Program-made: the position numbers and the translations under genes
Source of the DNA: Sporomusa ovata DSM 2662
Lineage (GTDB): Bacteria > Bacillota > Negativicutes > Sporomusales > Sporomusaceae
Reading direction: 5' to 3'
NCBI RefSeq assembly: GCF_000445445.1
Contig: NZ_ASXP01000001.1
Span: forward strand, 790,501-854,500
DNA: 64,000 nucleotides
In this document: positions 62,884 to 64,000 of the stretch, one piece after another
How positions within the stretch are numbered: position 1 is the stretch's first letter
How the letters are laid out: the number at the start of each line of letters is the position of its first letter
The notes under the pieces: model-generated
Database searches by the model: none
What the model saw: the letters and a program-made list of their open reading frames with translations, nothing else
What the model was told of the DNA's origin: nothing

Positions 62884-63918
62884 ATGTTAAATTTATTTGG
62901 TTCACTATCACGTGACATGGGTATAGACCTCGGTACGGCCAATACATTAGTGCATGTGAAAGGCAGAGGAATTGTTCTCAGAGAACCGTCAGTAGTCGCT
63001 ATCCAGCGTGATACCGGCGAGGTGCTGGCTGTTGGTGAGGAAGCCAAACAAATGATTGGTCGTACGCCGGGGAATATTGTGGCTATTAGGCCACTTAAAG
63101 ATGGAGTTATTGCTGATTTTGACGTAACTCAGGCTATGCTTAAATATTTTATCAGAAAAGCTATGGATTCAAAGTCTTTTATTAGACCGCGAGTAATTGT
63201 CGGTGTCCCTTCCGGGGTTACCGAAGTGGAAAAAAGGGCAGTTATTGATGCAACTATTCAGGCCGGAGCCAGGGAAGCATACTTGATTGAAGAACCAATG
63301 GCTGCAGCCATCGGGGCTGGTTTACCTGTGCACGAACCAACTGGTAATATGGTTGTGGATATTGGCGGTGGCACGACTGAGGTGGCAGTTATATCGTTAG
63401 GCGGCATTGTTACCAGCCGTTCTATCCGTGTTGGTGGCGACGAGATGGATGAAGCCATTGTTCAGTATGTTAAACGTACTTATAATTTAATGATTGGTGA
63501 ACGTACAGCGGAAGAAGTTAAAATTACAATTGGTTCTGCCATCTTAATAAAGGATGATCAGCAATTTGATGTGCGTGGCCGCGATTTGGTAACCGGTCTG
63601 CCGAAGACATTGACAATTAAAGCAAGTGAAGTGCGGTTGGCGCTTAGTGAGCCGATAGCCGGTATTATTGAAGCTGTAAAAGTAACTCTGGAAAAAACTC
63701 CTCCAGAACTGGCCTCTGATATCATGGATAAGGGGATTGTTATGACAGGGGGCGGTTCGCTGCTGAAAGGACTTGATCTACTGCTGAACAGAGAAACTGG
63801 CATGCCGGTACATATTGCCGAAGATGCTTTGTCGTGTGTTGCTGCAGGTACTGGTGGTGCTTTAGAAAGCATAGATTTGTTGAAACGGGTACTTATGACT
63901 ACCAAAAAACTCAACTAG
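62884..63918 (+). CDS. mreB: Rod-shape determining protein MreB
   Basis: This 344-residue actin homologue forms membrane-bound filaments that guide side-wall peptidoglycan synthesis. It has the nucleotide-binding motifs GIDLGTANT near residue 11, VDIGGGTTEVAV near residue 157 and MTGGGSLLKG near residue 286. AAAGGGG precedes ATG 62884. mreC follows, as usual. Confidence 0.97.
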   Translation: MLNLFGSLSRDMGIDLGTANTLVHVKGRGIVLREPSVVAIQRDTGEVLAVGEEAKQMIGRTPGNIVAIRPLKDGVIADFDVTQAMLKYFIRKAMDSKSFIRPRVIVGVPSGVTEVEKRAVIDATIQAGAREAYLIEEPMAAAIGAGLPVHEPTGNMVVDIGGGTTEVAVISLGGIVTSRSIRVGGDEMDEAIVQYVKRTYNLMIGERTAEEVKITIGSAILIKDDQQFDVRGRDLVTGLPKTLTIKASEVRLALSEPIAGIIEAVKVTLEKTPPELASDIMDKGIVMTGGGSLLKGLDLLLNRETGMPVHIAEDALSCVAAGTGGALESIDLLKRVLMTTKKLN

Positions 63919-63968
63919 GGAAAATAATAGTTAACAGAATTAATCAATGTAAGGAAGGGGCCCAGAAA

Positions 63969-64000
63969 GTGCGATTCATTCACAAAAAGGCGGTTATCCT
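63969..64000 (+). CDS. mreC: Start of mreC (cut by window end)
   Basis: GTG 63969 with AAGGAAGGGG just upstream opens a frame MRFIHKKAVIL that runs off the window. A basic start leading into a hydrophobic stretch right after mreB fits MreC, which links MreB to the cell-wall machinery. The call rests mainly on gene order. Confidence 0.65.
   Translation, partial: MRFIHKKAVI

Noticed and set aside
1..64000. CRISPR arrays, tRNA or rRNA genes, intact insertion sequences
   Set aside because: I looked for regularly spaced direct repeats, cloverleaf-like CCA ends and transposase-like frames and saw none.

Overview
The window looks like chromosomal DNA from an anaerobic acetogen of the Negativicutes, most likely Sporomusa or a close relative. 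Three things point there. It carries an almost complete Wood-Ljungdahl gene cluster. It carries an Hdr/MvhD-linked methylene-THF reductase. It carries a three-gene transhydrogenase of the Sporomusa type (Stn). The species call is inference, because no 16S or other marker gene is present.

Layout. (1) 2-17351: C1 fixation: end of fhs, then acsA-acsB-acsC-acsV-cooC-acsD-acsE, then hdrC-hdrB-hdrA-mvhD-metV-metF, all on the + strand. (2) 17525-23340: stnABC, a predicted electron-bifurcating NADPH/NADH/ferredoxin transhydrogenase. (3) 23452-32101: pABA synthesis (pabA-pabB-pabC), then fdhD, moeA and mobB, and a formate dehydrogenase on the - strand. The formate dehydrogenase reads through an in-frame UGA (selenocysteine) at 31052-31054. 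(4) 32298-37988: valS behind a textbook promoter and a valine T-box, then folC and an O-antigen-ligase-like membrane protein. (5) 38250-47493: a ten-gene hydrogenase operon: five accessory or sensory genes (DRTGG, RsbW-like ATPase, degenerate [FeFe]-hydrogenase-like protein, DRTGG, PHP), then hydC, a HATPase, a lone [2Fe-2S] domain, hydB and hydA. The redox repressor gene rex follows. (6) 47923-54183: a methylmalonyl-CoA module (split mutase, MeaB, epimerase, carboxyltransferase, small subunit, biotin carrier) ending in a severely truncated beta subunit of the Na+-pumping decarboxylase. (7) 54591-60088: rseC-like gene plus rnfCDGEAB. (8) 60231-64000: envelope and housekeeping genes (NusG-II-domain protein, Gx transporter, DUF4321, maf, radC, mreB, start of mreC).

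How it fits together: HydABC and FdhA bring in electrons from H2 and formate. Stn balances NADH, NADPH and ferredoxin. The Hdr-MetVF complex reduces methylene-THF. The Acs proteins join the methyl group with CO to make acetyl-CoA. Rnf turns the ferredoxin/NADH potential difference into an ion gradient. Folate genes (fhs, pab, folC) and molybdenum-cofactor genes (fdhD, moeA, mobB) supply cofactors. The least explained parts are the sensory cassette ahead of the hydrogenase, the decayed beta subunit, and a structured non-coding stretch between rex and the mutase genes. I saw no tRNA, rRNA, CRISPR array, prophage or intact insertion sequence.
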